Source of the DNA: Pseudovibrio sp. JCM 19062
Lineage (GTDB): Bacteria > Pseudomonadota > Alphaproteobacteria > Rhizobiales > Stappiaceae
Length of the DNA stretch: 64,000 bases
Assembly: GCA_001310715.1 (NCBI GenBank)
Contig: BAXV01000008.1
Span: 1-64,000 of the forward strand
Direction of reading: 5' to 3'
Shown: piece after piece, positions 49,512-59,603 of the stretch
Position numbering within the stretch: the first letter of the stretch is position 1
Layout of the letters: each line of letters starts with the position of its first letter
The notes under the pieces: generated by a model
The model's database searches: none
Told to the model about the DNA's origin: nothing
Seen by the model: the letters and a program-made list of their open reading frames with translations, nothing else
Translations under genes and position numbers: made by a program

Positions 49512-49796
49512 ATGGCTGACGGGAGTGCGTCTGTTATGGATTATAAGGAACACGAGAAGACCTACAAGAACTTCATCAACTTCTCCAAAGTTGGGATTCT
49601 TGCAGCTCTCACATTTGTACTCGCCATTGCAATGGTTGGATTTGGTGGTACTGCCGGGACGGTCTGGGCAAGCATCACCACAGTCGCAACTGTGATTGCA
49701 GCAGGTGTCGGAATGGCATCTGGCGACAGGTCTCACGTTGTGCCAGGGATTGTCTTCCTGCTTGCAGGCGTGGTGACAATTGTACTGACAGTCTAA
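49512..49796 (+). CDS. aa3-type cytochrome c oxidase subunit IV
   Basis: A 94-residue protein with the family motif MDYKEHEKTYKNFINFSKVG (residues 10-29), followed by hydrophobic segments (residues about 30-50, 52-68 and 74-93). The longest family form has a single helix; the extra hydrophobic stretches here suggest additional membrane contacts. It is a small accessory subunit of the alphaproteobacterial aa3 terminal oxidase, although no other oxidase genes are adjacent. GAGGGGGAAAC precedes the ATG. Intact. Confidence 0.85.
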   Translation: MADGSASVMDYKEHEKTYKNFINFSKVGILAALTFVLAIAMVGFGGTAGTVWASITTVATVIAAGVGMASGDRSHVVPGIVFLLAGVVTIVLTV

Positions 49797-49955
49797 GAAA
49801 CCTTCGGGTTTAGATGTTTTTTTTGAGGATCGCAGGAACCTTGTGTTTCTGCGATTTTTCATTTCAACCCCGAGATCTGCCAGAAGCGCCGCCCTTTTCC
49901 GATCATTATTGAACGGTAGGGTTTTTCGTAAAGTTGTTCTGAGTTCGGGTATCTT

Positions 49956-51269
49956 ATGTCTACTGCGCAAACTGTTCGCGTCCTTCTGCGCTGCTCGTTG
50001 CTACTTGCAATCTTCATTGTGGTTGCAATCGTGTCATCGCCCTCGCATTCTGCCGCACCTGATCCAGGTTTCTCTCAGGTTTTGAGGGACGAGGGTCTTA
50101 CAGTGCGTGGCGATAATTACGAGATTGTGCCTCCGGTTCTGCGAGACGGGACGCTGCTCGTTTATAATCTCAAGGTTCAAGGCAAGATTTACAAAGTGCG
50201 CGGAACGGCGACTTTGAAGAAGCGCATCAATGAACTTTATGCGGTTGAGAACATCGAGAGGCTGGATACGGTTTCTCAGGCAGGTGAGGGTGTTGTAACG
50301 GCCGTTGCCAAACCTTTGCGGTTTCTTGGAAGTCTGGTGACTGCCCCAAAGCAAACACTGAGCTCAACCGTTGATGGGGTTGGCTTGTTGTATAATGGGA
50401 CCGTGAATGCGATTAACGGCAAGGCAGGTATGACTGCTCGTTCTCAAGGTGATCCCAAAGAGCCTTCTACGGTGGAAAGTATTGCTGCTGCGGTGGTGGG
50501 GCGAGATGAAGCGCGTCGGTACATTGCAGTTGCGGCGAACGTGGACCCTTACACAACCTTTCCTCCACTATCAGATGAACTTGATAAAGCTGCCTGGGCC
50601 TATGCAACGTCCAACCGTTTGGCCAATTTTGCGACCATCTTCATTCCTGGAGGTGTCGGTACTGCCGTTTACGGCGTTGTGTCGACGTCGAATTTTAGTG
50701 AATCGCTCAAGGCTAGTCCTACGGTTGCGGATGAAACCATGCGCGGGATGTTGAGCGAGATGGCTATTCCTCAGGCTACGACACAGGCCTTCCTGAGTGC
50801 GACCTCTATGACGCGTGGCGAGAAGATTGTGTTTGTTGCAAGCCTTAAAGCGCTGAAGGGGGTTCACGGTCGAAGTGCACTGGTTGATCAGGTCAGCCGC
50901 AGCGGGATTTCGCAGGACGCTGGTTACTATTATTTGCTGGGTCTGATGATGATCGCCGACTATCATATTGATAGTGAGCGTCTTGTTTCTGTTGAGCTTA
51001 TCGATGGCGTTCCGGTTGGTACAACCCGAACCGGCCGGATGGTTGCCTTTATTGCCGGAGATAGAATTGGTTGGGACGCTGAGCAATCTGCCACCACTCT
51101 CGATATTGCCGGTCGGGTCAATCATGCCCGTTCTGAGGCTGGTACGAATGAACTGCGCGTGCTGGGGCTGGTTCATCCCATGTTGAAAACAGAGCTTGCT
51201 GCTTTGAACTGGGTTATCCGCGAAAAAGCGCCATTGGCCACATTTGCAGAAATTGACGTAACCAGCTGA
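49956..51269 (+). CDS. Uncharacterised secreted or membrane-anchored protein
   Basis: A 437-residue protein I do not recognise. An N-terminal hydrophobic segment (residues 9-30, RCSLLLAIFIVVAIVSS) is followed by a soluble region. Residues 45-110 read like a repeated beta-structure (TVRGDNYEIVPPVLRDGTLL, YNLKVQGKIYKVRG), then a helical part (LGSLVTAPKQTLSSTVDGVG). The C-terminal 150 residues (YYYLLGLMMIADYHIDSERL, then GVPVGTTRTGRMVAFIAGDR) may form a second domain. No catalytic motif, lipobox or transmembrane anchor besides the signal is clear. It stands alone between the cox subunit and acetoacetate decarboxylase. Intact. Confidence 0.7.
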   Translation: MSTAQTVRVLLRCSLLLAIFIVVAIVSSPSHSAAPDPGFSQVLRDEGLTVRGDNYEIVPPVLRDGTLLVYNLKVQGKIYKVRGTATLKKRINELYAVENIERLDTVSQAGEGVVTAVAKPLRFLGSLVTAPKQTLSSTVDGVGLLYNGTVNAINGKAGMTARSQGDPKEPSTVESIAAAVVGRDEARRYIAVAANVDPYTTFPPLSDELDKAAWAYATSNRLANFATIFIPGGVGTAVYGVVSTSNFSESLKASPTVADETMRGMLSEMAIPQATTQAFLSATSMTRGEKIVFVASLKALKGVHGRSALVDQVSRSGISQDAGYYYLLGLMMIADYHIDSERLVSVELIDGVPVGTTRTGRMVAFIAGDRIGWDAEQSATTLDIAGRVNHARSEAGTNELRVLGLVHPMLKTELAALNWVIREKAPLATFAEIDVTS

Positions 51270-51409
51270 TTAAAAATGTGTTTGGGGTGAACTCTGGAAG
51301 TGCCACCCCAAAACCCAAGGAGCAACATTCAAAATATCGGTGCTTATGGTGAGAGCGCGCTGGCTGGTGATTGGCCGCGCCTTATGCCCTTTCATGAGCG
51401 AGGTGGTCC

Positions 51410-52181
51410 ATGAAAATTGCCGATATTCTTGATAAGGCTTCTATGCCGATTGCTTCACCTGCTTACCCTAAAGGGCCATACAGGTTTGTAGATCGCGAGT
51501 TCTTCGTGGTCTCCTATGAAAGTGATCCTGATGCCATTCGCGCAGCATTGCCCGAACCTTTGGAGCCGGATGGGTCCAATACGGTGATGTTTGAGGTGAT
51601 CCGGATGCCGGACTCCGCTGGCTTTGGGGACTACACCGAATCTGGCATTGTGATTCCGGCAAAGTATCACGGCAACCCGGTGAACTTCACTCAGCAGATG
51701 TTCCTTGATGACGCCCCGCCGATTTTTGGTGGGCGTGAGATCTGGGGGTTTCCGAAGAAACTCGGTCATCCAGAGTTGAGTGTGGAGGGAGCGACGCTGA
51801 CGGGGCACCTGGAGTTTGACGGGGTGACGATCGCCATCGCGACCATGGGGTACAAGTATCAGCATCTCCTCTATGATGTTGAGCATGGGACACAGTGCCA
51901 TCCCGATGCAATTCTCAAAAAGCTGCAAAAAAACGCAGGTGAACCTGAAGCTTATTCCTGATGTGGATGGTTCTCTGGCGATTGCACAGCTTGTTGCCTA
52001 TGAAGTTTGTGATGTCACGGTGAAGGGGGCATGGTCCGGCCCTGCAAGCTTGCAATTGTTCCATCATGCAAATGCGCCGGTTGCTGAGTTGCCGATGCTT
52101 AAGTCGCTTGGCGGGGTTCATTTCATCACAGATCTCACTTTGCCTTATGGTCGGGTCATGTATGACTACCTAAATCCCTAA
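51410..52181 (+). CDS. adc: Acetoacetate decarboxylase (frame broken)
   Basis: About 257 residues. FVVSYESDPDAIRAALPEPL and GIVIPAKYHGNPVNFTQQMF precede GGREIWGFPKKLGHPEL, where the first Lys is the Schiff-base nucleophile. After a seven-A run at 51927-51933 the rest reads LKLIPDVDGSLAIAQLVAYE and ends LTLPYGRVMYDYLNP. It converts acetoacetate to acetone and carbon dioxide, or uses related beta-keto acids in the wider family. The stop overlaps the ORF of the next gene, so the two are co-transcribed. Confidence 0.92.
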
Positions 52182-52207
52182 TGGGATTGCTGAAGGGGAG
52201 GGGGCTT

Positions 52208-53116
52208 ATGCGACGCTGTTTCGGTATTCTCTGGTTTGTGGTGATCAGCTTAATTGCTGGACTTCAATGGTTGCCCCATGCGACTGGCTTTGAGTTGAAG
52301 CCCTTTAAGGATGAGCTGTTTGCCTACCCTCGTGTGCTCGAACAGAGGATGGGTGGAGCTTTCTTGCGGATTGATTATCAGGTCCAGCGGGATTTGCGGG
52401 ATCGTGATAAAGTGCCTGAGCGGCGTGTTGAGGGGCGTTATGTTTCAAGCAGGCCCTCTTGGTATGTGAAAGAGCGCTCTGCCGTGCTTGCTGGTCGCAA
52501 GCGCAAGTACATCCGTGTTGGGATACCAGATTCGGACACGAGGCTGGTGTTCGTCTATCTGCATGGCAAGGGGGGGAACCGCAAGCAGGGCAATGCGGAC
52601 TGGACGTTTGGGGGAAACTTCAATCGCCTCAAGAACCTGATGGTGCGGAACCAAGGTGTCTATCTGTCTCCGGATGTGAAGCTGGAAAGCCCAAGAGGTA
52701 CGCAGGAGATACGCGAGTTGATTGCGCAGTACCGACAGGAAGCGCCTCGGGCCAAGGTGATTGTGGCCTGTGGTTCGATGGGCTCGCAGGTTTGTTATGC
52801 GCTTGCGGATGATGCTGGTGTTGCAGGTGCGCTAAGCGGCCTCTTTATTTTGGGAGGTGCAACGGATCAGCGGTTGTTGACCAGTGAAGCCGTTCAGTCA
52901 GGTGTGCCGATTGTGTTTGGGCATGGAAGTGCTGACAGGGTTTACGACTGGGAGAAGCAATATCAGCTGTTTCGGGCAGTTCTTGCGAGAAAGAAGGGCT
53001 ATCCGGTGCGCTTTCGGTTGTTTGAGACAGGCTCTCACGGAACACCCATCCGGATGATTGATTGGCGCGACGAGATAAACTGGATGCTATCTGCTCCATC
53101 AAAAGATGGGCAATAA
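52208..53116 (+). CDS. Secreted alpha/beta-hydrolase-like protein
   Basis: An N-terminal signal (CFGILWFVVISLIAGLQW) is followed by an alpha/beta-hydrolase-type domain. RLVFVYLHGKGGNRKQGN is the oxyanion strand, KVIVACGSMGSQVCYALADD is the nucleophile elbow with Ser in CGSMGS, VPIVFGHGSADRVYDWEKQY holds the acid Asp, and FRLFETGSHGTPI the His. It is probably an esterase or lipase acting in the periplasm; substrate unknown. ATG 52208 is chosen because AAGGGGAGGGG lies just upstream. It directly follows adc, so a shared operon is likely. Intact. Confidence 0.78.
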   Translation: MRRCFGILWFVVISLIAGLQWLPHATGFELKPFKDELFAYPRVLEQRMGGAFLRIDYQVQRDLRDRDKVPERRVEGRYVSSRPSWYVKERSAVLAGRKRKYIRVGIPDSDTRLVFVYLHGKGGNRKQGNADWTFGGNFNRLKNLMVRNQGVYLSPDVKLESPRGTQEIRELIAQYRQEAPRAKVIVACGSMGSQVCYALADDAGVAGALSGLFILGGATDQRLLTSEAVQSGVPIVFGHGSADRVYDWEKQYQLFRAVLARKKGYPVRFRLFETGSHGTPIRMIDWRDEINWMLSAPSKDGQ

Positions 53117-53117
53117 A

Positions 53118-53143
53118 AAAGGCCGGTAGAACCGACCTTTGGA
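53118..53143 (-). terminator. Terminator of the TPR lipoprotein gene
   Basis: AAAGGCCGGT and ACCGACCTTT form a near-perfect stem; the minus strand has a run of six T. It can also act on the plus-strand hydrolase gene, with weaker T content. Confidence 0.65.
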
Positions 53144-53161
53144 GACTGGTTGGGTGTTGGC

Positions 53162-54020
53162 TTAAGCCTGCGGCACACCCGTTGTTACAGCCAAGCGCTT
53201 GAAGCCGTCCCGTGCGGTCTGGTTCGATGCAGAAATTTGCAGAGCTCTGCTGTAGGACTGGCGGGCTTCGGTAATCTGGCCGAGAGCTTCTTCTGCACGA
53301 CACGGTTTGCCCAGGCAGATGCGGATTGGCTGTTCAGTGCGATTGCAGCATTGAAGTCTTTCAGCGCGGATTTTGGATCTCCAAGGGAGAGATAGGTCGC
53401 GCCGCGTGCGATCAAAGGTGAGTAGCACTGGAGTTCAGGCCGACTGCTGCGGAAAAGTCATTCAGCGCTGCTTCTTGCATCCCCTGTGCCTGATAGATGA
53501 GGCCGCGGTTATGATAGGCCTGTGCATCACCGGAGTTCAGGCGGATGACTTCATTGTAATCGCGCAAGGCTGCGGTGTTCTGGCCAATTGAGCGGTAGGT
53601 GTTCCCGCGTCCATTGAGAGCCTTCACGTAGTCAGGTTTGATAGATAGCGCGTTGCTGTAATCCTGAATTGCCTGAGAGGTGTTTCCTTTGCGGCGCTCT
53701 ACGAGTGCGCGGTTTGCATAAGCCTGATAGGAGTTGGGTCTTAGCCGCAGTGACTTATTGAAGTCCTCAATCGCCTGATCAAGGCGTCCGGCCTTTGCGT
53801 ACGCAATGCCGCGTTTGTTATACGCGTCCGCATCGACAGGATTGGTTTCGATCACAGCACTCAGACTATCGATGTTGGAGGATGAGCCAACAGCTTTGTC
53901 GATAGGTACATTCTGATAAACAAGTCCGGATGAGTTGGATTGGCATGCTGCGACGCCAAGGGCAAGCAGGCACGCGCAGGCGCCTTTAGCCAGTTTATTG
54001 TTCACGAGAATGTGCCCCAT
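53162..54020 (-). CDS. TPR-repeat lipoprotein (frame broken twice)
   Basis: A lipoprotein signal with lipobox LGVAAC precedes about five TPR units: ADAYNKRGIAYAKAGRLDQA, SYQAYANRALVERRKGNTSQ, VKALNGRGNTYRSIGQNTAA, AQAYHNRGLIYQAQGMQEAA, and after the breaks ARGATYLSLGDPKSALKDFN. Breaks lie near 53412-53425 and 53295-53310; the last frame ends RLAVTTGVPQA. It would be anchored in the outer or inner membrane as a protein-interaction scaffold, similar in layout to NlpI-type proteins. It is divergent from nothing nearby; rpsU ends upstream on the same strand behind its own terminator. Confidence 0.82.
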
Positions 54021-54101
54021 TCTTGAAGTGTCCTTGCAATAACACAGTAGCCTACACCTTAGTGTGGCAAAAAAAAGGTCGAATGAACCAGCAGAAACAA
54101 C

Positions 54102-54134
54102 AAACGGACCAACCGGTGTGCCGGATGGTCCGTT
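54102..54134 (-). terminator. Rho-independent terminator of rpsU
   Basis: AACGGACCA pairs with TGGTCCGTT, with an inner CCGG/CCGG helix and a short loop. The minus strand continues with T-rich sequence. Confidence 0.8.
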
Positions 54135-54217
54135 CTAAACTCTATTTCCGGTCAGTGCGCAGGCCATTGCCAAGCATTGTTGAACCTTAGCTGTGCGCAG
54201 TTCCGGATATCGCCGAA

Positions 54218-54441
54218 TTAACGACGACCTTTGCCGACCAACAGCCTTCACGCTGTGCTTTCTTACGAGCCAGCTTGCGAGTGCGGCGGATAGCTTCAGC
54301 CTTTTCGCGAGCCTTCTTTTCAGATGGCTTTTCGTAGTGGCCACGAAGCTTCATTTCACGGAAGATGCCTTCACGCTGCATCTTTTTCTTAAGCGCTTTC
54401 AGCGCCTGATCGACGTTATTATCGCGAACGAGAACCTGCAC
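54218..54441 (-). CDS. rpsU: 30S ribosomal protein S21 (frame broken at the C-terminus)
   Basis: [20 protein letters not shown], then [20 protein letters not shown] and [13 protein letters not shown], are characteristic of S21. A one-base error near 54243 disturbs the tail; corrected, it ends [11 protein letters not shown] with a stop at 54218. GTG 54441 is preferred over ATG 54477 because AAGGA lies 7 bases before it and family members begin [10 protein letters not shown]21 helps 16S rRNA pair with mRNA leaders. It is monocistronic, with a terminator at 54102-54134. Confidence 0.92.
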
Positions 54442-55129
54442 GCGTTTATCCTTACCTTCGAGCGTTCCGGATAGCATCTCCAGAACGACATAGATGAAAT
54501 GAATGATAGCGATACTTAGCGCATGTCTACGGGTTACAAGAACACCGTCGCCGCTTATGCGTCGCTTCTTGACGGGGTAACTAGCAGACTGAGTGTGGGC
54601 TGTCTACCTCCTTACTTGAGAATCCATGTTAATTTATAGATGGGATAAGGGGGAATACCTCTTGAAAAGCAAGGCAATCGCAGCAGCATGCGTTCGTATT
54701 CTTCAAATCGCCCTCCCGAGGCACTCTGCCCTAAAGTAAAAGATAAGTAAAAATTGCTTTCAAAATTCATTATGACTTATGTGCCTGCTCTTCTAGGTCT
54801 GCATACAACCTTGAGTTGTATTGGTTGTGCTCTCTCCTTTTGGGCGGAAAAAAAAGTCGTAAGAGCTTTTCTGAACGGTGGAAATCTAGGTGGAAATTTG
54901 AGTGAAGTTTGCTTCAAACGACGTTCGTCCTCATTCGATCTGAAGCTGAGTCGGGTAACTTCATTTGGCTCTCTCAGTTGTGCTGTTGAAGAGCCCGTAT
55001 TAGACCCATGGAACGATTATTGAGAAAACTCTCGGTTCTTGTTCTCCGCAAGGGGTTTATGCGTGCAGGTGGATCATGCATACTCCGAGGGGCTTATTTG
55101 GGTAATCGATCAGAAGAAAGAATAAAGTA
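54442..55129. other. Gene-free region between rpsU and the amidotransferase gene
   Basis: About 690 bases. An 89-residue plus-strand frame at 54754-55023 (MLSKFIMTYVPALLGLHTTL) has no ribosome-binding site or family resemblance that I can see. No tRNA or clear terminator is present. It must contain the rpsU promoter on the minus strand and the amidotransferase promoter on the plus strand. Confidence 0.35.
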
Positions 55130-55923
55130 ATGTGCCGCTGGCTTGCGTACCGTGGAGCTCCCATTTTTATGGAGGAGCTCGTTTCTATGCCCAACCACTC
55201 CCTGATCGCGCAGAGCATGCAATCTGCAGAAGCCAAGGTGAACACGAATGGGGATGGCTTTGGAATTGGGTGGTATGCGCACAACGCGGAGCCGGGTCTT
55301 TATCGGGATACGCAGCCTGCGTGGGGTGATGAAAATCTTTTGAGCATTACCAAGCAAGTGAAGTCCTCCTTGTTCTTTGCCCATGTGCGTGCGTCTACAG
55401 GCACAGCGACGTCCCGCCCCAACTGTCACCCGTTTGCCGTCGGCAAATGGATGTTTATGCATAACGGGCAGGTCGGGGGGTATGATGATGTCCGCCGGCA
55501 GATCGAAAGCCTAATCAGCGATGACTTCTATCGTTATCGGCAAGGTACGACAGACAGTGAAGCTCTGTTTCTTGCCATGCTAAGCCATGGTCTGGCTGAC
55601 GACCCTGTGGGCGCGGTGCAACAGGTGCTCGCGAAAACGCTCGAGATTATGAATTGCAATAATGTCATTGCTCCATTGCGCGTGGTGATGGCTTTGACTG
55701 ATGGCGAGCGTCTTTATGCGGTGCGTTGCTCTAGCGATAACATCGTGCCAACCTTTATTATCGGCTACATAACAGCAATTTGAGTGTGGTCTCGGAGCCC
55801 TTGGAAAAGGGTGGGCAAGGCTGGTATGAAGTGCCTTGCGGGCACGTTATGGTTTATGGCGGTGATGCCGCGCCTTGCTTTATTCCTCTGGACATTCCCA
55901 AAGAGTTTTGCGAAGTAGCGTAG
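55130..55923 (+). CDS. Class II glutamine amidotransferase, YafJ-like (frame broken)
   Basis: About 264 residues. The N-terminal nucleophile is Cys2 in MCRWLAYRGAPIFMEEL. Other blocks are NTNGDGFGIGWYAH, FFAHVRASTGTATSRPNCHP and MFMHNGQVGGYDD, the Ntn-hydrolase glutaminase fold of the YafJ group. The frame shifts near 55750; the following frame reads LHNSNLSVVSEPLEKGGQGW and ends at 55923. Family members hydrolyse glutamine or gamma-glutamyl compounds, with the acceptor unknown. Monocistronic as far as seen. Confidence 0.9.
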
Positions 55924-56105
55924 TCAACATTTTTCGAGTGGTTTTGCTTGGGCAAGCAAATCGCTTGTGAAAGTGGCGGTCTGTTTCTTTTATAGGAAGC
56001 TTCCTCCCAGCGAGATATTGCGGTCAATTACGGCTCGCGGTTTCGTTTATGATCTTGAGAGGCTCAAGTTCTGGAGGGGTTCCATGCCCTTTTCTTCAGG
56101 AGCTT

Positions 56106-57507
56106 ATGATGACGCGGGTTGAATACACCAGCGTTGCCAAACCCACAGGCATGTCTGCATGGTGGGGGGAGTCTAATGCAACGCTGCTATTGGGATTGCC
56201 GTTGATCGGCGCGCAACTGGCGCAGATGGCAATCAATGCTACCGATGCACTGATGATCGGGTGGCTGGGTGCCACAGAGCTGGCAGCATCTGTGCTGGCT
56301 TTGCAGCTGTTCTTTCTAACGTGGCTGGGAGGACTCGGGTTCTTGCAGGCGGTTATGCCATTGGCCTCGAGAGCAGAAGGCAAAGGCGATACCCGTAATG
56401 TGCGCCGTGCTTCTCGTATGGGCCTTTGGGTGGCGCTCATTTACACGACTCTGGCGATGTTTGTGCTTTGGCACGGTGAGAGCATTTTGCTCGCGCTGGG
56501 TCAGGATCCGGAGGTTTCTGCGATTGCAGCGGAATATCTGCGTGTCATGCAATGGTCGATGTATCCGTCACTGTTTGTTGCGGCGTTGCGTAGCTTCTCA
56601 CCAGTATCGAGCGTTCGCAGATCGTGCTGTGGGCGACTGTGGTGGGTGCGGTGATCAATGCGCTTCTCGATTATGTGCTGATCTTTGGCTATTGGGGTTT
56701 TCCTCAGCTGGGGATCCTTGGTGCAGGTATTGCCTCTGTTCTGACCGCTTTTGCATCCTGTGTGATTTTGATCGCCTATGTGTTCTCTGAGGAGAAGTCG
56801 CGCAAGTATGAAGTGTTTGTTCGCTTCTGGCGTGCGGACTGGCCTGCTTTCTTCGAGATCCTGCGTCTTGGCTGGCCGATCTCCCTGATGCTGGTTGCTG
56901 AAGTTGGTTTGTTTGCTGCTGCAGCCCTTATGATGGGGTGGATCGGCACGCTGGAGCTTGCGGCGCACGGGATTGCTGTTCAGCTTTCCGGTATTGCGTT
57001 CATGATCCCGCTTGGGCTTTCCAGTGCAGCCGTTGTGCGCGTTGGTATTGCTACGGGCCGCTCTGATCCAGATGGCATCACCCGTGCTGCCTGGGTTGCT
57101 TTGATCTGGGCGATTATCATGGGTGTGCTTGGAGCAATCTTGTTTGTTGCGTTTCCTGACACGTTAATTGCTTTCTATCTGGATAGCGCTAATCCAGACG
57201 CAGCTGACGTCATTCGCTTTGGAGTACCTTTGGTCTTTATTGCTGCGGTTTACATGGTGGTTGATGGCATTCAGGTGGTTGCTGGTGGCGTTTTGCGCGG
57301 TCTTTCCGATACGCGCATTCCAATGGTGATTGCCGTGATTGGCTACTGGATCATCGGCGTGCCGCTTTCCTACGTGATGGCGTTCAACTTTGGCTGGGGC
57401 CGGAAGGGATCTGGGTTGGGTTGGCCAGCGGTCTGTTTATCACCGGCATCCTGTTGCTGATCCGGTTTCAGAGGCGTGAGCAGCTTGGACTGGTCAAGCT
57501 CGGATAA
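56106..57507 (+). CDS. MATE-family multidrug/sodium efflux protein (frame broken twice)
   Basis: About 467 residues and 12 hydrophobic segments. ATLLLGLPLIGAQLAQMAIN and ATDALMIGWLGATELAASVL are the N-lobe start, and GLGFLQAVMPLASRAEGKGD is a typical loop. The C-lobe repeat is WPISLMLVAEVGLFAAAALM and GIAVQLSGIAFMIPLGLSSA. NorM-like. Breaks lie near 56598 (within the loop at VAALRSF) and near 57405 (where the last helix, LASGLFITGILLLIRFQRRE, follows). It exports cationic compounds using sodium or proton gradients. CAGGAG precedes the ATG; a bidirectional terminator follows. Confidence 0.92.
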
Positions 57508-57518
57508 AAAGCTATAAA

Positions 57519-57558
57519 AACAAAGCCCCGAAGATCACCTGGTCTTCGGGGCTTTTTT
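57519..57558. terminator. Bidirectional rho-independent terminator between MATE and purK
   Basis: AAAGCCCCGAAGA/TCTTCGGGGCTTT is a perfect 13-bp stem with an eight-base loop, flanked by A-rich sequence on one side and T7 on the other. It serves both the plus-strand MATE gene and the minus-strand purK. Confidence 0.93.
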
Positions 57559-57576
57559 TGTTGTTCTGTTGACTGA

Positions 57577-58662
57577 TCAGGATTTTGGAGAGAGGCGGTT
57601 GATGTGTCCCATCTTGCGCCCTTCACGGGTTTCTGCCTTGCCATACAGTGTGAGGCGTGCGTTTGGCTCTGATAAGGCTGCTTGCCAAATGTCGACATCA
57701 CTCCCAATCAGGTTTTCCATGATGACATCATGTGCGCGGGTGGGTACACCCAGTGGCCAGCCAGCGATGGCGCGAACATGCTGCTCAAACTGGGAAACCG
57801 GGCAGGCGTCTTCTGTCCAGTGGCCGGAGTTGTGAACGCGTGGAGCGATCTCGTTCACCTTCAGCTCGGTTGCGTTGCCGTTTTTGACGACGAACAATTC
57901 CACTCCCATCACACCAACATATTCGAGTGCCACTGCAATGCGGGTAGCCATCTGGATGGCTTCCTCTCTGGTATCTTCGGGAATGTCCGCAGGTACGCTG
58001 GAAGTCTTGAGGATGTGGTTCTTGTGGTAGTTATCAGCTGGGTCGTAACACTTCACCGTGCCGTCCACTCCGCGCGCGACAATGACAGAGATCTCTTTTT
58101 CAAACGGCACGATCCCTTCCAGAATGGCTGGCTGGTTGCGAGATGCTCCATGGCGCCTTTGATATCTTCCGGCGTGCGGATCATGATCTGGCCTTTGCCG
58201 TCATAGCCAAACCGGCGGGTTTTGAGGACACCTTGCCCGCCGAGCTTCACAAGAGCAGCTTCCAGTTCTTCCTGGGTATCCACCTTGATGAACGGGGCGA
58301 CTTGTGTGGTGGCTTCTTCTGAAAGGAATGTCTTTTCTAGCAGACGGTCCTGTGAGACCTTCAGGCGCGAGGCCCCGGGCGAACCGGAACGAACTGTTCC
58401 AGAATGCGGGCTGTCTCTCCGGGTACATTCTCGAACTCGTAGGTGACCACGGAAACGCTCTTAGCGAATCTGGTGAGGGCCTGTTCATCCTCATAGGCTG
58501 CGACGGTCTTTTCGCCGGAGACTTCAAAAGCAGGGCTGTTTTCATCAGGCAATAGATGTGGCATTTGAGGCCCATCCTGCTGGCTGCTTGCGCGATCATA
58601 CGGCCAAGCTGGCCTCCACCCAGAATACCAATCGTGTCACCAGGACGTAGTGTGGAACCCAT
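57577..58662 (-). CDS. purK: N5-carboxyaminoimidazole ribonucleotide synthase (frame broken about three times)
   Basis: About 362 residues of the ATP-grasp family. RPGDTIGILGGGQLGRMIAQ and AASRMGLKCH open the protein. After breaks near 58565, 58375 and 58120, the frames read AYEDEQALTRFAKSVSVVTY, GVLKTRRFGYDGKGQIMI (ATP-grasp loop) and FVVKNGNATELKVNEIAPRV, HNSGHWTEDACPVSQFEQHV (metal and substrate part). It carboxylates AIR with bicarbonate and ATP for purine synthesis. purE lies about 100 bases upstream on the same strand, but a terminator stands between them. Confidence 0.93.
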
Positions 58663-58728
58663 TTCAAAAACTTCCTAGATGTTAGGGGGCCATATTTTAG
58701 GGCTAGATGTTAGCGCAGGTTGAAACAA

Positions 58729-58757
58729 AAAAAAGGCGCCTGCAATTGGGCGCCTTT
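58729..58757 (-). terminator. Terminator between purE and purK
   Basis: AAGGCGCC (58733-58740) and GGCGCCTT (58749-58756) form a perfect 8-bp stem, and the minus strand continues with T8. It follows the purE stop and precedes purK, so read-through or a separate purK promoter is needed. Confidence 0.88.
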
Positions 58758-58764
58758 GGAATTC

Positions 58765-59268
58765 TTACTCTTGTGGATTGACCGGCTTTTCTGCAATCGC
58801 CTGACTTTGCTTTTCGCGCCAGTCATCCAAGTTGGCAGCAATTTCTGGATCGTTGAGCGCCAGAATGGCTGCAGCCATGAGAGCTGCGTTGACAGCACCG
58901 GCGCGGCCAATGGCAAGGGTTCCGACCGGGATGCCCGCTGGCATCTGAACGATTGAGAGTAGGCTGTCCTGACCTTTCAGGGCGCGCGACTCAATTGGAA
59001 CACCAAATACAGGCAGTGGGGTCATGGAGGCTGCCATGCCCGGAAGGTGGGCCGCTCCACCTGCACCAGCGATGACAACCTTGAAGCCGTTGTCTTTTGC
59101 GGTTTTGGAGAACTCTACCAGACGGTCCGGTGTGCGGTGTGCGGAGACGATGCGAGCATCATAGGAGATTCCCAGTGCTTCTAGCGTGTCTGCTGCGTTT
59201 TTCATGGTTGGCCAATCGGATTGGCTTCCCATGATGATGGCGACTTCTGGCTGGTCTGTGCGGCTCAT
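58765..59268 (-). CDS. purE: N5-carboxyaminoimidazole ribonucleotide mutase
   Basis: A 167-residue Pur[60 protein letters not shown] and [20 protein letters not shown] are the conserved blocks; the catalytic His is in SAHRTP. It moves the carboxylate of N5-CAIR to C4 to make CAIR. The gene is upstream of purK in the same direction, but a strong terminator separates them. Intact. Confidence 0.97.
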   Translation of the reverse strand: MSRTDQPEVAIIMGSQSDWPTMKNAADTLEALGISYDARIVSAHRTPDRLVEFSKTAKDNGFKVVIAGAGGAAHLPGMAASMTPLPVFGVPIESRALKGQDSLLSIVQMPAGIPVGTLAIGRAGAVNAALMAAAILALNDPEIAANLDDWREKQSQAIAEKPVNPQE

Positions 59269-59390
59269 AAAACTGGCACCCTCTGAAGGTCTGGTAGAAA
59301 GCGCGGATTATAGGAATACCGCAGCGTGTTTCAACCCAATTATAACAAGAAATGCCAATAGTATACGAAGGTTAGGGCAAGGCGTCCAAA

Positions 59391-59603
59391 TTAGGCAATA
59401 ATGTCAGGTAAGAGCTGTGTTTCCAGCATCTGGATTTTGTCTTTGAGCATAAGCTTTTTCTTTTTCAGGCGCTGTAGCTGAAGAATGTCCGAGCGTCTTG
59501 TTTCGATGAGGGCTTCGATGGAATGATCGAGATCCCGGTGCTCCTGTCGCAACTCAGCAAGCTCGGAGCGAAGGCTTCGCTGATCTAGGTTGTCTTCCGT
59601 CAT
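59391..59603 (-). CDS. DUF465 (YdcH-like) small coiled-coil protein
   Basis: A 70-residue helical protein: LRSELAELRQEHRDLDHSIE, then LQRLKKKKLMLKDKIQMLET. The repeated KKKKLxLKDxI motif is the DUF465 signature. Function unknown; members are small soluble coiled coils. ATG 59603 is preferred to 59684 because GAGG lies upstream and the family starts here. It is oriented away from purE and convergent to nothing close. A second DUF465 gene lies about 400 bases downstream on the other strand. Confidence 0.85.
   Translation of the reverse strand: MTEDNLDQRSLRSELAELRQEHRDLDHSIEALIETRRSDILQLQRLKKKKLMLKDKIQMLETQLLPDIIA

Noticed and set aside
54754..55023. 89-codon plus-strand frame between rpsU and the amidotransferase
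   Set aside because: Starts with TTG, lacks a ribosome-binding site and shows no domain; nothing beyond openness supports it.
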